DNA of 64,000 nt from Hahellaceae bacterium (GCA_024234575.1 JACKOB010000002.1:186001-250000), one strand, 5' to 3'; counted from the first letter of the stretch, positions 25,536 to 35,559 are shown. Numbers and translations: made by a program. Notes: generated by a model not told the origin, from the letters alone.

Positions 25536-26817
25536 TGCCCGGTGCTTTAACCGATACCCATGCCGATATTCTGTGCATTAAAACGCTCTGTGGATCTTTC
25601 GTTGCCTGCGATGTTAAAGGCATTTTTATTTGCTGGTAGCCAGACATACTCAACGATCGCGACAATCGCTTGCGTGATTCAGCACGCCCCATAGAAGGCA
25701 GATCAAGCGTATTCACAATATCCAGCATCGGCGATTGAAAGCCTTTATCAAAACTTTTGCTGAAAGCTTCAGCATCGTCCTCTGAGAACTTCGCATCAAC
25801 CAGGATGACGGCGAATCCACGCCGAGGTAAAGACCCCTTGTTTTCTTCGAGATACTTCAGCGTATGACTTGCCCCCATACCAATCCCAACAAGCACAATG
25901 TTTTCGTATCCTTTCGATTTCACATAGCCAAGGGCAGAGCGCATTCGGGCACGCGCCACCTCGGCGGCGGTAGCTACTAACTCGTTGTCTGCGCCGCCTT
26001 TCTCTGCGTCATCGGAATTAATGGTGCCATCACCTAAATCAATGGCAACAGCATTACCGTCGGGGCTATCTATACCATCATCACTCGCATTACCTTGTTC
26101 AGCGGCACTCTGCTCCGTCGGTTCCTTAGCCTCTACCTCGGTATCAGAGGTTTTATTTTCTGCATCAGCAGTACGACTTGAAGCAACTGCCGGAATATCA
26201 GTATTTACCATCACCTCATCAAGGGCTTTCGGCTCGAAAGCGCGGTCCGGAGGCTGGCGGCTATATTTTTCTGGCATGCTTGCCGATAACACATACCACC
26301 CCTTGTCAGGCAACAGCTCGCCAAAAGGTTTCACTAACACCGGCCACTGTGCATGCTGACCATAGTCAGGAATAATCACCACTGCGCCTTGTGGCGTTCC
26401 GGAGGCCTCTTTCACCGCCACGGCAAGGAACTTACCTTTATCCTTCGGTGACTCAAGCCACACCTGTTCGTTTTTTTTCAGTTCGGTGGTTAAAACCGTT
26501 TGTTGTGTCGTTTGCGGATCTAAATGCTGTCGAGGAAGCTCATTGGCTTTCTCCCGCGCCGCCCACTCTCCTTTATTGGTGTTTGCTGTCTCTGCGGGTG
26601 CGCTTGCAGCGCTTTTTTCAGCCGCCGCATCTTCAGCCAGAACCGGCCCTATCCGCAGTAAGCAGATCATACCAAACACTATTATCAGCGATGCATGCGG
26701 CAACGCTTGTCCCCTGTTACCGGCGGTTGTCAGCCAAAACCGCATGCGTACCAAGCTCGCCCTCAATTGGCTAACTAAGCGCGTTCTTTGCTTTATCGTC
26801 TTTACGTTTTGGTGCAT
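25510..26817 (-). CDS. DUF3530 family exported alpha/beta-hydrolase-like protein
   Basis: A 435-residue protein with a hydrophobic segment (HASLIIVFGMICLLRIGPVLA) read as a signal peptide, then DUF3530-type sequence (GAVVIIPDYGQHAQWPVLVKPFGELLPDKGW). At the place where an alpha/beta hydrolase has its GxSxG elbow it shows VLVGIGMGAS, so the nucleophile Ser is absent. A long acidic, Ser/Asp/Glu-rich insertion occupies about residues 205-285. Met25 (26745) is an alternative start. DUF3530 proteins are common next to envelope genes in marine gammaproteobacteria and are uncharacterised. Confidence 0.7.
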   Translation of the reverse strand: MHQNVKTIKQRTRLVSQLRASLVRMRFWLTTAGNRGQALPHASLIIVFGMICLLRIGPVLAEDAAAEKSAASAPAETANTNKGEWAAREKANELPRQHLDPQTTQQTVLTTELKKNEQVWLESPKDKGKFLAVAVKEASGTPQGAVVIIPDYGQHAQWPVLVKPFGELLPDKGWYVLSASMPEKYSRQPPDRAFEPKALDEVMVNTDIPAVASSRTADAENKTSDTEVEAKEPTEQSAAEQGNASDDGIDSPDGNAVAIDLGDGTINSDDAEKGGADNELVATAAEVARARMRSALGYVKSKGYENIVLVGIGMGASHTLKYLEENKGSLPRRGFAVILVDAKFSEDDAEAFSKSFDKGFQSPMLDIVNTLDLPSMGRAESRKRLSRSLSMSGYQQIKMPLTSQATKDPQSVLMHRISAWVSVKAPGTKATKYKR

Positions 26818-27059
26818 TGCGTAGCTCTTACCCTTTTATCACCGACCGCTTTATTATGAGGGCGTTCGTGATATTTTATTTCGACCTATGGATTATCGGT
26901 CGAATAGTTCAATCGACTGCAGATTCTGCGTAGAATACGGCTCTCATTACTATTAAGCGTAGCATGAACCATACCATCCGTTAGGTTGCCGGTGTTGTCG
27001 ACCAAAATGGTTCGCAAAAAGCCAATGACGCGATGCTGAACTCACAAGAAGGAACCACT

Positions 27060-27737
27060 ATGCGCAATTTCCAAATCGCTCCATCCATTTTGTCCGCCGA
27101 CTTTGCACGATTAGGGCAAGAAGTTGAGGATGTGCTGGAGGCTGGTGCCGACATCGTACATTTTGATGTCATGGACAACCATTACGTCCCCAACCTGACA
27201 ATTGGCCCAATGGTTTGCTCGGCACTACGTAAGCACGGCATCGATGCGCCAATTGATGTGCACTTAATGGTCAGTCCGGTTGATGATCTGATCAAAATGT
27301 TTATCGACGCTGGCGCCACCTACATCACTTTTCACCCGGAAGCATCCCAGCACGTAGACCGCTCATTACAACTCATCAAAGATGGTGGTTGTAAGGCTGG
27401 CCTGGTATTTAATCCGGCAACGCCTTTACATCATATGGACTATGTTATGGACAAGCTCGACATGGTGCTGTTGATGTCAGTTAACCCGGGTTTTGGCGGA
27501 CAAAAGTTTATCCCCGCAACACTCGACAAACTAAGAGCGGCGAGTGCAAAAATCGCCGCCAGCGGCCGTAATATTCAGCTTGAAGTCGATGGTGGCGTAA
27601 CCGTCGACAACATCCGCTCGATTGCACAAGCGGGTGCCGACACATTTGTCGCGGGCTCGGCTATTTTCAACACCGACGACTATGCCAGAACAATCGCAGC
27701 TATGCGCGAACAGCTGGCACTGGCTGAATCTATATGA
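27060..27737 (+). CDS. rpe: Ribulose-phosphate 3-epimerase Rpe
   Basis: Rpe interconverts ribulose 5-phosphate and xylulose 5-phosphate in the pentose phosphate pathway. The TIM barrel begins [17 protein letters not shown] and has the metal ligands in [31 protein letters not shown] and the phosphate loop EVDGGV...[14 protein letters not shown] 27060 is preceded by AAGGAACC and yields 225 residues, the E. coli length. gph follows 37 nt later, as in Pseudomonas and E. coli. Confidence 0.96.
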   Translation: MRNFQIAPSILSADFARLGQEVEDVLEAGADIVHFDVMDNHYVPNLTIGPMVCSALRKHGIDAPIDVHLMVSPVDDLIKMFIDAGATYITFHPEASQHVDRSLQLIKDGGCKAGLVFNPATPLHHMDYVMDKLDMVLLMSVNPGFGGQKFIPATLDKLRAASAKIAASGRNIQLEVDGGVTVDNIRSIAQAGADTFVAGSAIFNTDDYARTIAAMREQLALAESI

Positions 27738-27774
27738 CTTATCGGCAAGCCCTGACAAAAAGAGCTGGCAGAGC

Positions 27775-28437
27775 GTGAACTGGCAACACGCAGACCTGAT
27801 CCTGTTTGATCTGGACGGTACATTGGTCGACAGTGTGCCAGACCTTGCTCTGGCCATTGACTGCATGCTACATGACACGGGGTTGCCACCTGCTGGCGAG
27901 GATAAGGTACGGCAATGGGTGGGCAATGGCGCAGCGAAGCTCGTTGCCCGCGCGTTGGCCGACGCCCAGAACATCAGTGAAGAGCAGTTAGTGCCAGCGC
28001 AACAAAGCACAGCCTTCACCAGTTTTATGCATCATTACCACCAAACAAACGGCATCAACAGCTTGCTTTTTACTGGGGTAAAAGAGTTTCTTGATGCTTG
28101 CCAGCAACATTCAATCAAGATGGCAGTTGTCACCAATAAACCCATCGAATTTACCCATACACTGTTAGAAAAACTAAGCATCCAACATTATTTCTGTGAT
28201 GTTGCCGGCGGCGATAGCTTTGCAGAGAAAAAGCCCCACCCCATGCCGTTACAAAAGCTGATTCAGCGCAATCAGAGTCAGCGTCCAATCATGATTGGTG
28301 ATTCGATGCATGATGTGCAGGCGGCAAGAGCGGCTAAGGTGCCAGTCATTTGTGTAAGCTACGGCTACAATCATGGCGTGGATATCTCGCTGTCCAAGCC
28401 AGATTTGGTTGTTGATTCACTGGCAGGGCTGCGGTAA
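27775..28437 (+). CDS. gph: Phosphoglycolate phosphatase Gph
   Basis: Gph is a HAD phosphatase that removes 2-phosphoglycolate, a by-product of DNA repair. Motif I LILFDLDGTLVDSVPDLA opens the protein, motif II is VVTNKP near residue 120, motif III carries EKKPHPMPL near 160 and motif IV MIGDSMHDVQAARAA near 180. The frame is open further upstream inside rpe; GTG 27775, with AGAG-rich sequence ahead, puts the start 7 residues before motif I and gives 220 residues, near the family norm. Start confidence is moderate. It belongs to the rpe-gph-trpE run. Confidence 0.92.
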   Translation: MNWQHADLILFDLDGTLVDSVPDLALAIDCMLHDTGLPPAGEDKVRQWVGNGAAKLVARALADAQNISEEQLVPAQQSTAFTSFMHHYHQTNGINSLLFTGVKEFLDACQQHSIKMAVVTNKPIEFTHTLLEKLSIQHYFCDVAGGDSFAEKKPHPMPLQKLIQRNQSQRPIMIGDSMHDVQAARAAKVPVICVSYGYNHGVDISLSKPDLVVDSLAGLR

Positions 28438-28441
28438 TCTT

Positions 28442-28540
28442 ATGGCAATTATTTTATATGGCATTTCAGTCTGCACCATGAACACATTCTGCTTTTCGAC
28501 AAAGACACACCTCCCCGGGCGATGGCGACGCTGGCATTAA
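28442..28540 (+). promoter_or_regulatory. Candidate trp leader peptide ORF (speculative)
   Basis: Between gph and trpE a short frame (ATG at 28442, or 28478 for a 20-residue version) ends at TAA 28538-28540 with the residues RWRRWH. Two Trp codons (28523 and 28532) close to the stop recall attenuator leader peptides. The following sequence can pair in alternative ways (GGGCG with CGCCC, TGGCG with CGCCA around 28517-28555), but I see no clear U-tract terminator and no good SD, so attenuation is only a hypothesis. Confidence 0.3.
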
Positions 28541-28735
28541 GACTCGCCCTGCGCCACAGTCCCGCATTGAATGAGCTATCATTCACACAGCTTCGGATAG
28601 ACGGCGCATTTTATGACAGGTAGCATCGCCATCAGATGCAGAACTAACAATCAGGAATTATTAAGCCAGATGCACCAGGCTCGTCGTGTGCCAGCATCAC
28701 CTTTATGTTCCGCATGTCTAATTTAAGGAATTATC

Positions 28736-30235
28736 ATGTCGCCTGAGGAATTCAAGCGTCTTGCAGATCAGGGCTACAATCGCATACCCGTTGTCCGGGA
28801 GGTTCTGGCCGACCTGGATACGCCGCTCAGTTGTTATTTAAAACTGGCTAATCAGCCATACAGCTATTTACTCGAGTCAGTACAGGGTGGCGAAAAATGG
28901 GGTCGATACTCAATTATCGGTCTCGCCTGCGAAACCATTCTGCGTGTCACCAACAAGACCGTGACGCTAACAGAAAATGGCAAGGTCGTTGAGTCAACAG
29001 AGGTGGATGACCCGCTGTCGTATATCACTGATTTTCAGGCCCGTTTTAAAGTGCCCGACCTGCCTAACCTGCCCCGATTTAATGGTGGCCTGGTTGGCTA
29101 CTTCAGTTACGACACGGTGCGTTATATCGAACCCCGCCTACAGGGCAAAGCACCTGCAGACCCGCTGAAAACGCCAGATATTCTGCTGATGGTGTCAGAC
29201 AAAGTCGTGGTGTTCGATAACCTTAGTGGCAAGTTGATTCTTATTCACCATGCTAACCCCGGCGATGAGAATGCTCTGGCAAACGCACATAACGAGCTGG
29301 ACAAGCTGGTTCGCGAGTTACGCTCTGGCGAGAACCTGAAAAACATTGGCAGTCATCCGCCGATTGATGTCAAAGAAACTGACTTTGTCTCAGGATTTAA
29401 ACAAGCGGACTTCGAGGCGGCTGTCGAGAAAATTAAAGACTATGTGCTCGCCGGAGACGTCATGCAGACGGTGATTGCACAACGCATGTCAGTGCGCTAC
29501 GAGGCACCACCGCTGGACCTGTATAGAGCCTTGCGTTGCCTTAACCCATCCCCTTACATGTATTACTTAAACCTCGAAGATTTCTACATTGTCGGATCAT
29601 CTCCCGAAATATTGGCAAGAGTTGAAGACAACAAAGTCACAGTGAGGCCCATTGCCGGAACGCGCCGACGCGGCAAAACCGAAGCCGACGATCTAGCGAT
29701 GGAAGCAGACTTACTTAACGACCCGAAAGAAATCGCCGAACACCTCATGCTGATCGACCTCGGTAGAAACGATGCAGGCCGAGTCTCCCAAATCGGTAAA
29801 GTCAAAGTGACCGACCAGATGGTGGTAGAGCGTTATTCTCACGTGATGCATATTGTCTCGAACGTTCAGGGTGAACTGAAGCCAAATGTCTCCGCCATGG
29901 ACGTACTAAGAGCAACCTTCCCCGCAGGAACACTCAGCGGCGCACCCAAGATTCGTGCGATGGAAATCATCGATGAGCTGGAGCCTGTGAAACGGGGAAT
30001 CTATGGCGGCGCCATCGGTTACCTCTCATGGAATGGCAATATGGACACCGCCATAGGCATCCGTACAGCTGTTATTAAAGATGGCCAACTGCATATTCAG
30101 GCCGGTGCTGGTGTGGTTGCAGACTCAGTGCCCAGGCTCGAGTGGAAAGAAACCATGAATAAAGGACGCGCTGTTTTTCGCGCCGTCGCCATGGCCTCGC
30201 AAGGGCTTGATAATATAGATGGCACTGAAGCCTGA
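28736..30235 (+). CDS. trpE: Anthranilate synthase component I TrpE
   Basis: TrpE (499 residues) converts chorismate to anthranilate using ammonia from TrpG. Early in the protein the [17 protein letters not shown] block carries the tryptophan feedback site (the LLES element). The chorismate-binding half has [57 protein letters not shown] and the signature [30 protein letters not shown] precedes ATG. The gene follows gph, and trpG starts 13 nt after its stop, so trpE and trpG are directly linked here, whereas I recall them as separated in P. aeruginosa. Confidence 0.96.
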   Translation: MSPEEFKRLADQGYNRIPVVREVLADLDTPLSCYLKLANQPYSYLLESVQGGEKWGRYSIIGLACETILRVTNKTVTLTENGKVVESTEVDDPLSYITDFQARFKVPDLPNLPRFNGGLVGYFSYDTVRYIEPRLQGKAPADPLKTPDILLMVSDKVVVFDNLSGKLILIHHANPGDENALANAHNELDKLVRELRSGENLKNIGSHPPIDVKETDFVSGFKQADFEAAVEKIKDYVLAGDVMQTVIAQRMSVRYEAPPLDLYRALRCLNPSPYMYYLNLEDFYIVGSSPEILARVEDNKVTVRPIAGTRRRGKTEADDLAMEADLLNDPKEIAEHLMLIDLGRNDAGRVSQIGKVKVTDQMVVERYSHVMHIVSNVQGELKPNVSAMDVLRATFPAGTLSGAPKIRAMEIIDELEPVKRGIYGGAIGYLSWNGNMDTAIGIRTAVIKDGQLHIQAGAGVVADSVPRLEWKETMNKGRAVFRAVAMASQGLDNIDGTEA

Positions 30236-30248
30236 GGAATCTGCAACC

Positions 30249-30827
30249 ATGCTATTAATGATTGATAATTACGACTCATTTACCTACAACGTTGTCCAGT
30301 ATCTTGGTGAGCTGGGTGCAGATGTGCGCGTGTTCAGAAATGACGAAATCACCACCAAAGAAATACAGGCCATGAAGCCGGAAAAAATTGTTGTGTCGCC
30401 CGGACCCTGCACGCCTAACGAGGCGGGCATTTCTATGGAAACGATACAGACCTTCGCGGGGAAAATACCGATACTTGGCATCTGCCTTGGGCATCAGAGT
30501 ATTGGTCAGGTTTTCGGTGCCAAAATTGTACGTGCCGGGCAAGTGATGCATGGAAAAACATCGTCAATTCATCACAACCACGCAGGAGTGTTTAAAGGGC
30601 TTGCTGAACCTTTTACCGCCACCCGATATCACTCGTTGGTGATCTGCAAAAACCACGTGCCAGACTGCTTAGAGGTCACTGCCTGGACTGAAAACCAGGA
30701 TGGCAGCATGGAAGAAATCATGGGCGTCAAACACCGCACGATGCCCATTGAGGGAGTGCAGTTTCATCCGGAGTCGATTTTATCTGAGCATGGACATGAC
30801 CTGTTGCGTAACTTTCTCGAGAGCTGA
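30249..30827 (+). CDS. trpG: Anthranilate synthase component II TrpG (glutamine amidotransferase)
   Basis: TrpG (192 residues) releases ammonia from glutamine for TrpE and may also serve p-aminobenzoate synthase. The class I amidotransferase triad is visible: Cys in [12 protein letters not shown] near residue 79, and His/Glu in [12 protein letters not shown] near 170. The N-terminal [20 protein letters not shown] is the family start. ATG 30249 is preceded by GAGGAATC; an upstream in-frame start at 30219 would overlap trpE. Distance to trpD is 91 nt. Confidence 0.95.
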   Translation: MLLMIDNYDSFTYNVVQYLGELGADVRVFRNDEITTKEIQAMKPEKIVVSPGPCTPNEAGISMETIQTFAGKIPILGICLGHQSIGQVFGAKIVRAGQVMHGKTSSIHHNHAGVFKGLAEPFTATRYHSLVICKNHVPDCLEVTAWTENQDGSMEEIMGVKHRTMPIEGVQFHPESILSEHGHDLLRNFLES

Positions 30828-30918
30828 CCTACGCACTTAATTTTAATCATTATCAACTCGCCCTGCTGATAGGGTTGCGTTAAAAAGATAAGAACGACTC
30901 AAGGGAGGGTCGCCGCCA

Positions 30919-31953
30919 ATGGATATGAAAACCGCTTTAGCAACAGTCGTGGATAACAGAAACCTCTCCACCGATGAAATGCAGGACGTCATGCAGCTGA
31001 TTATGACAGGCCAGGCTACTGATGCTCAGATTGGTGGTTTTTTGGTTGCACTGCGTATGAAGGGTGAAACCATCGACGAAATTACCGGTGCGGCACAAGT
31101 GATGCGCAAACTGGCAACACCCGTTGCCGTAGAGCACCCGCACCTTGTCGATACCTGCGGCACGGGTGGTGACGGTGCCAATCTGTTTAATGTATCAACC
31201 GCCAGCGCCTTTGTCGTTGCTGCCGCTGGTGGCTGTGTTGCCAAGCATGGCAACCGCAGCGTATCCAGCTCAACCGGCAGCGCCGATCTGCTCGAAGCGG
31301 CAGGCGTGAATCTGGGGTTAACCGCCGAGCAGGTGACCCGCTGCATTAAAGAGATAGGCGTCGGCTTTATGTTTGCGCCTGCCCATCACGGCGCGATGAA
31401 GCACGCAATTGGCCCACGCAAAGAAATGGGCATGCGCACTATTTTTAATATGCTAGGCCCAATGACCAACCCTGCGGGTGTCAAAAAGCAAGTCATCGGT
31501 GTGTTCAGTGCAGCACTTTGCCGCCCTATGGCCGAAGTGCTTAAACGTCTGGGCAGCGAGCATGTTCTTATCGTCCACTCGGCGGATGGCTTGGATGAAA
31601 TCAGCATTGCCAATAAAACCCATGTGGCAGAACTACGTCATGGCGAGATCAAAGAGTACGTTATAAGCCCTGAAGACTTTGGCATAGCCAGCAAAAGTTT
31701 GATCGGGCTTAGCGTAAGCAGCGCTGAAGAAAGCCTGAGCTTAATCAAAATGGCGCTGGGCAAAGATAAAAGCGAAAACGCTGTTAAAGCGCGCGACATC
31801 ATTACCCTCAACGCAGGTGCTGCAATTTATGCCGCCGATCTTGCCAGCAGCTTAAAAGACGGCATCGATATGGCTGCCGATGCTATCGGTAGCGGGCTGG
31901 CATTCGCTAAAATGAATGAACTGGCGAGCTTCACCGCCTGTCTCGTAGACTAA
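30919..31953 (+). CDS. trpD: Anthranilate phosphoribosyltransferase TrpD
   Basis: TrpD (344 residues) transfers phosphoribose from PRPP to anthranilate. The PRPP loop is [17 protein letters not shown] near residue 77, followed by [21 protein letters not shown] and the anthranilate site [31 protein letters not shown] (read as two motifs). GGGAGGG lies ahead of the ATG. It is monofunctional (no TrpG fusion) and precedes trpC, the pseudomonad order. Confidence 0.96.
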   Translation: MDMKTALATVVDNRNLSTDEMQDVMQLIMTGQATDAQIGGFLVALRMKGETIDEITGAAQVMRKLATPVAVEHPHLVDTCGTGGDGANLFNVSTASAFVVAAAGGCVAKHGNRSVSSSTGSADLLEAAGVNLGLTAEQVTRCIKEIGVGFMFAPAHHGAMKHAIGPRKEMGMRTIFNMLGPMTNPAGVKKQVIGVFSAALCRPMAEVLKRLGSEHVLIVHSADGLDEISIANKTHVAELRHGEIKEYVISPEDFGIASKSLIGLSVSSAEESLSLIKMALGKDKSENAVKARDIITLNAGAAIYAADLASSLKDGIDMAADAIGSGLAFAKMNELASFTACLVD

Positions 31954-32007
31954 CGCGGCCGCCCAGATGCGGGTATCTGCCACTATTGAACAAATAAAGC
32001 ATTCACT

Positions 32008-32820
32008 ATGACTGATAACACACTAGACAAAACGCCAACAATTTTGCGCAATATCGTTGCTCGTAAGTGGGAAGAAATTGCCGAGCGGGAAAAAAAGACA
32101 CCTTTAGGCGAGCTGGCAGGATTGGCGAGAACAACCGGTGCCGCACGAGGTTTTACCAAAGCCATTCGGGCACAACATGCCCTGGGTAACCCGGCAATCA
32201 TTGCCGAGATTAAAAAAGCATCCCCCAGTAAAGGGGTCATCCGCGAAAACTTTTCTCCCGCCGATATTGCAATCAGTTACGAAAAAGCAGGGGCTGCCTG
32301 CTTGTCAGTGTTAACCGATCATGACTTTTTTCAGGGCCATGAGGATTATCTCAAACAAGCCAGAAGCGCCTGCCAATTGCCCGTTTTACGCAAAGACTTT
32401 ATGGTTGCGCCCTATCAGGTTTATGAAGCCAAGGTCATCGGCGCCGACTGTATTTTATTGATTGCCGCCTGTCTCGATTTACCCACCATGCAAGAACTTG
32501 AGTCTATCTCTCGCGAACTGGGTATGGATGTGTTGGTAGAGGTTCACAATGCGGAAGAATTAGAAGCCGCACTGCAGTTGTCAACGCCATTACTTGGCAT
32601 CAATAACCGCGATTTACATACATTTGATGTCACCCTCGACACCACATTTAATTTATTGAGCCAGATTGGCCAGGACAAAATTGTCGTGACCGAAAGTGGT
32701 ATCGTGACACAACAAGACGTACAAGCCATGCGCGATAAGGCTGTTGAAACGTTTCTGGTAGGCGAATCATTTATGCGGGCAGACGACCCTGGCAGCAAAC
32801 TGAGAGAACTGTTTTTTTAG
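32008..32820 (+). CDS. trpC: Indole-3-glycerol-phosphate synthase TrpC (monofunctional)
   Basis: TrpC (270 residues) closes the indole ring. Visible motifs are IIAEIKKASPSKGVI near residue 70 (catalytic Lys), LSVLTDHDFFQG near 103, VLRKDFMVAPYQVYEA near 126, DCILLIAACL, VEVHNAEELEAAL near 178, LGINNRDLHTF near 193 and ESGIVT near 230. There is no TrpF fusion, unlike E. coli. It ends at a strong terminator (32866-32894). In P. aeruginosa vfr/crp follows directly; here crp is 20 kb away. Confidence 0.96.
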   Translation: MTDNTLDKTPTILRNIVARKWEEIAEREKKTPLGELAGLARTTGAARGFTKAIRAQHALGNPAIIAEIKKASPSKGVIRENFSPADIAISYEKAGAACLSVLTDHDFFQGHEDYLKQARSACQLPVLRKDFMVAPYQVYEAKVIGADCILLIAACLDLPTMQELESISRELGMDVLVEVHNAEELEAALQLSTPLLGINNRDLHTFDVTLDTTFNLLSQIGQDKIVVTESGIVTQQDVQAMRDKAVETFLVGESFMRADDPGSKLRELFF

Positions 32821-32865
32821 TTTGAACGCGACATTCATACTCATCAGAACTAAAGGCCATCACGA

Positions 32866-32894
32866 AAGCACCGCTTAAACAACGGTGCTTTTTT
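32866..32894 (+). terminator. Intrinsic terminator of the trp operon
   Basis: AAGCACCG (32866-32873), 9-nt loop, CGGTGCTT followed by TTTT. The stem ends about 70 nt after trpC and also faces the convergent GST gene. Confidence 0.85.
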
Positions 32895-32898
32895 GTTG

Positions 32899-33507
32899 CT
32901 AGACCTTCGCCGACGGTCTGGCGCTAACCCGGTCATACCAGGCTTTCAGGTTTTTTTGCTCGGGTGAAATACGAATGTTATTTACCTTGTTGAAATCAAT
33001 CGTGCATAAAGCGGTGATATCGGCAATGGAGAAGTAATCTCCCAGGATAAATTCTTTATCTTCCAGATGATTGTCGAGGCGGGTAAAGAAACTCTCAGCG
33101 GCCTTGCCACAATCTTCACCCCACTCTTTAACGGGGTTCATGCGGTCTTTGAAGTAGCCTGTCGTATGCTGAAAACACATTCCCGTTGGCAATAAAAAAT
33201 ACATCTCCAGCCAGCGCTGCCACATTTCTGTTTGCGCCCGCTCTACCCCGGTGCGCCCCATCAAAAGATGCTTTGGGTATAACTCTTCAAAATAACGGCA
33301 GATCGCTACAGTTTCGGAAATGCAGGTACCATCATCCAGTTCTAACACCGGCACTTTCCCCATCGGGTTTTTCGCCTTAAATTCTGGTGTCAGGTTTTCA
33401 CCTTTTTGTATATCAACCTGCACAAACTCAACCTTCACCCCCTTTTCAGCCAAGAACATTCTAACGCGACGTGGATTTGGGGCTGTTTTGGTTTCGTATA
33501 TTTTCAT
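32899..33507 (-). CDS. Glutathione S-transferase
   Basis: A 202-residue GST. The thioredoxin-like N-terminal domain (1 to about 80) has TAPNPRRVRMFLAEKG, NPMGKVPVLELDDG and CISETVAICRYFEE (the ExSxAI glutathione gamma-glutamyl site as SETVAI). The helical C-terminal domain shows the FILGDYFSIADIT N-capping motif. It is similar to the YfcG/theta-like soluble GSTs of marine proteobacteria; the substrate is unknown. GGAG is placed ahead of the ATG. It is convergent with trpC across the terminator. Confidence 0.88.
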   Translation of the reverse strand: MKIYETKTAPNPRRVRMFLAEKGVKVEFVQVDIQKGENLTPEFKAKNPMGKVPVLELDDGTCISETVAICRYFEELYPKHLLMGRTGVERAQTEMWQRWLEMYFLLPTGMCFQHTTGYFKDRMNPVKEWGEDCGKAAESFFTRLDNHLEDKEFILGDYFSIADITALCTIDFNKVNNIRISPEQKNLKAWYDRVSARPSAKV

Positions 33508-33548
33508 TGCGCTTACTCCATCTTGGCCTGTTATTTAATGATTCATAC

Positions 33549-33974
33549 TTAGGAAGCCAGCGTATCAAGTATATTGACAAGAAACTCTGGCACGTTGTGC
33601 GGATGCTGGTGGATGTGATCCACAACAGCATTAATATTGTCTGCCCCTTCAAACCCACTCCAGGCTTTTACTTCTTCAGAGCTTGGCGCAATGTACGCCA
33701 TGCTCCAGGAACCAAAGGCCGGGGCATCAACCTGCGCCTCGTAGATCACTTTCACCGCCTCGTGCCTCGAGTCGTTACTAATACTATTCATCAGCTGACG
33801 AATAACAGGCTCTTCGCCTTCCAATATTTGTAAAAAAACATCATCAACAAATATTAACGCCCCGGTGACGTTGTTTTTCTTATTGCCCACACGCGCATCG
33901 GCAAGAATTTCTTCCAGTTTTTTAGCGGCAACGGGCTGGGTAGATCGTGACGAGTAGACGATTTGATAAGTCAC
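33549..33974 (-). CDS. BLUF-domain blue-light sensor (single-domain)
   Basis: A 141-residue short BLUF protein that binds FAD and senses blue light by rearranging a hydrogen-bond network. The key residues are in place: Tyr7 (QIVYSS), Asn31 (VGNKKNNVTG), Gln49 (FLQILEG) and the Trp90/Met92 region (GSWSMAY). No output domain is fused, so it would act through a partner protein, as PixD or BlrB do. GTG start with AAGGAG at 7 nt. Its neighbours, a GST and the VF530 gene, give no clear hint of the partner. Confidence 0.9.
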   Translation of the reverse strand: MTYQIVYSSRSTQPVAAKKLEEILADARVGNKKNNVTGALIFVDDVFLQILEGEEPVIRQLMNSISNDSRHEAVKVIYEAQVDAPAFGSWSMAYIAPSSEEVKAWSGFEGADNINAVVDHIHQHPHNVPEFLVNILDTLAS

Positions 33975-34072
33975 AGGCGGCTCCTTTCTTTATTGTTTTG
34001 TAGTGATGATCTCTCTGCATAATTCACCGAGCAGGATAAAGAGCTAGTTTGCCAGGCCAATTCTCAGCGCCT

Positions 34073-34657
34073 CTACTTCTTCCACTTTCCCCAAGGATCA
34101 GAGTCGCTCTTTTCAGCCGTGCTGGTGGATGCCCAAGGCCCACGTTCATCTTTTTTAGGGCGATCGTTATTGCGGCTATTGTCTCGACGGCTTTCATGAC
34201 CGCTGTCACGATTGTTGCCATATCCGCCACTGCGCTGACCGCCATAGGGCTTATTTCCGCCAGATCGATGCCCATCTCGTCGACCTCTCTCCGCCGCTTT
34301 TCTGGCTCTTTTTTCTCGCAGCCTTTCTGCGTCCTCAAGACTTAACTCTGCCGGCTCACCCGGCAGCTGATCCGCTGGCACAATGCGATCTCTTGGCGAT
34401 AACTCAAACTGCTCTGCCGATGCTCTAGGTAAATTTTTATATTCGTAAAGATAAAAGGCTTCTACCTTCTCCCTCGCCCAATCAGTTTTCTTAAGAAATT
34501 TTACACTGGACTCGATACTAGGGTTAGTCTTAAAACAGTTGATATTCAGATAAGCAAACAGTATCTCAAAGCCATAATGACTGACCATTTCGGTTAATAA
34601 AGTCTTCAGGCTGACGCCGTGTAATGGGTTGTTGCGGTAGTTGATTTCGTCATTCAT
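34073..34657 (-). CDS. VF530/DUF2132-domain protein with basic Arg/Gly-rich tail
   Basis: Residues 1 to about 75 match the VF530 (DUF2132) family: [54 protein letters not shown] (read as two blocks). A Vibrio fischeri member has a DNA-binding-like fold, but the function is unknown. The rest (about 75-194) is disordered: an acidic-basic helix ([19 protein letters not shown]), an RG/GG-rich stretch ([16 protein letters not shown]) and a C-terminal PWGKWKK. Such tails often bind nucleic acid. The plain VF530 proteins are about 75-90 residues, so this is an extended form. Confidence 0.85.
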   Translation of the reverse strand: MNDEINYRNNPLHGVSLKTLLTEMVSHYGFEILFAYLNINCFKTNPSIESSVKFLKKTDWAREKVEAFYLYEYKNLPRASAEQFELSPRDRIVPADQLPGEPAELSLEDAERLREKRARKAAERGRRDGHRSGGNKPYGGQRSGGYGNNRDSGHESRRDNSRNNDRPKKDERGPWASTSTAEKSDSDPWGKWKK

Positions 34658-34724
34658 GGCAAAGTCTCAAGATAGTAAATCACTCCATTATAGGGAATGC
34701 TTTAGCCAAAGTATGGAAATTTAC

Positions 34725-35435
34725 TCAATCACTATTTCTGGGGTGAGTGAGAATATCATCCAGCGCACGGCGCAAAGGCTCCACAAGCTTTTCATGTTTC
34801 TTATTAACATACGGGTACACCGCTTCCAAGGCGAATCCAGCTGACGATGGTAACAACCTTAAATGATTTTTAGCCATGTAACTGAGCGTGTCTTCGACCT
34901 GATAGTTATGGTCAATATAAGCATCAATGCGGCCACCATAAAGCATCCCCACCCCAGACTGAGGCGTTTCAATCCCACTGTTAAGGTGCAGATTACTGCG
35001 CTTTGCCAGCATACGCTCAATTAACCAGGCACCGCGGATATAGCCGATACGGTATTCTCCTGCCAGCAAAGCGGGCATATCCAGATGTTGCATACTTTCT
35101 TTAGCTATCCACACACCAAACTCTAACACTGCGACTCTGCTATCAACACGGACCAGATTTTGGGCGGTTGGGCTACCGGCAAATTCTGCCACCCTAAAAC
35201 AAGTGCCATCTGTATGACCCATGCTGGCACTATGCACCGACCGCACATTGGGCTGGAAGACCATCTCGAACTGATAGCCCAAACGGGCAAAACCTTCTTG
35301 ATATAGCTTATCAAGGCGTTGAAATAACGGCAGCGTGGGTGCGAGCTGGCAACTAAACACCATTACCGGGCGGCCGTCAGCCCTGCTTACCATGCTGAGC
35401 AGCAAGATCATTACGAGAGATATTAAACGTCCCAT
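34725..35435 (-). CDS. Periplasmic binding protein, family 3-like, orphan
   Basis: A 236-residue exported protein: a signal peptide (LISLVMILLLSMVSRADG), then two lobes with LYQEGFARLGYQFEMV, GHTDGTCFRV, EYRIGYIRGAW and VGMLYGGRIDAYIDH. This is the SBP_bac_3-like fold often seen alone in marine bacteria. There is no transporter nearby. It is the second stand-alone member in this window and is divergent from the tetR-RND operon, with which it may share a control region. Confidence 0.65.
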   Translation of the reverse strand: MGRLISLVMILLLSMVSRADGRPVMVFSCQLAPTLPLFQRLDKLYQEGFARLGYQFEMVFQPNVRSVHSASMGHTDGTCFRVAEFAGSPTAQNLVRVDSRVAVLEFGVWIAKESMQHLDMPALLAGEYRIGYIRGAWLIERMLAKRSNLHLNSGIETPQSGVGMLYGGRIDAYIDHNYQVEDTLSYMAKNHLRLLPSSAGFALEAVYPYVNKKHEKLVEPLRRALDDILTHPRNSD

Positions 35436-35559
35436 TAGCCCCTATTTCCCTAAGTCGATTGCCAAAGATTAGCAGCCACACAGACTTTTCGCCTATTGAA
35501 TGACATTACCAGGCAGGCCCCTTTCATTTCGCACCATTTATGTCTACAATCTGCTCAAT

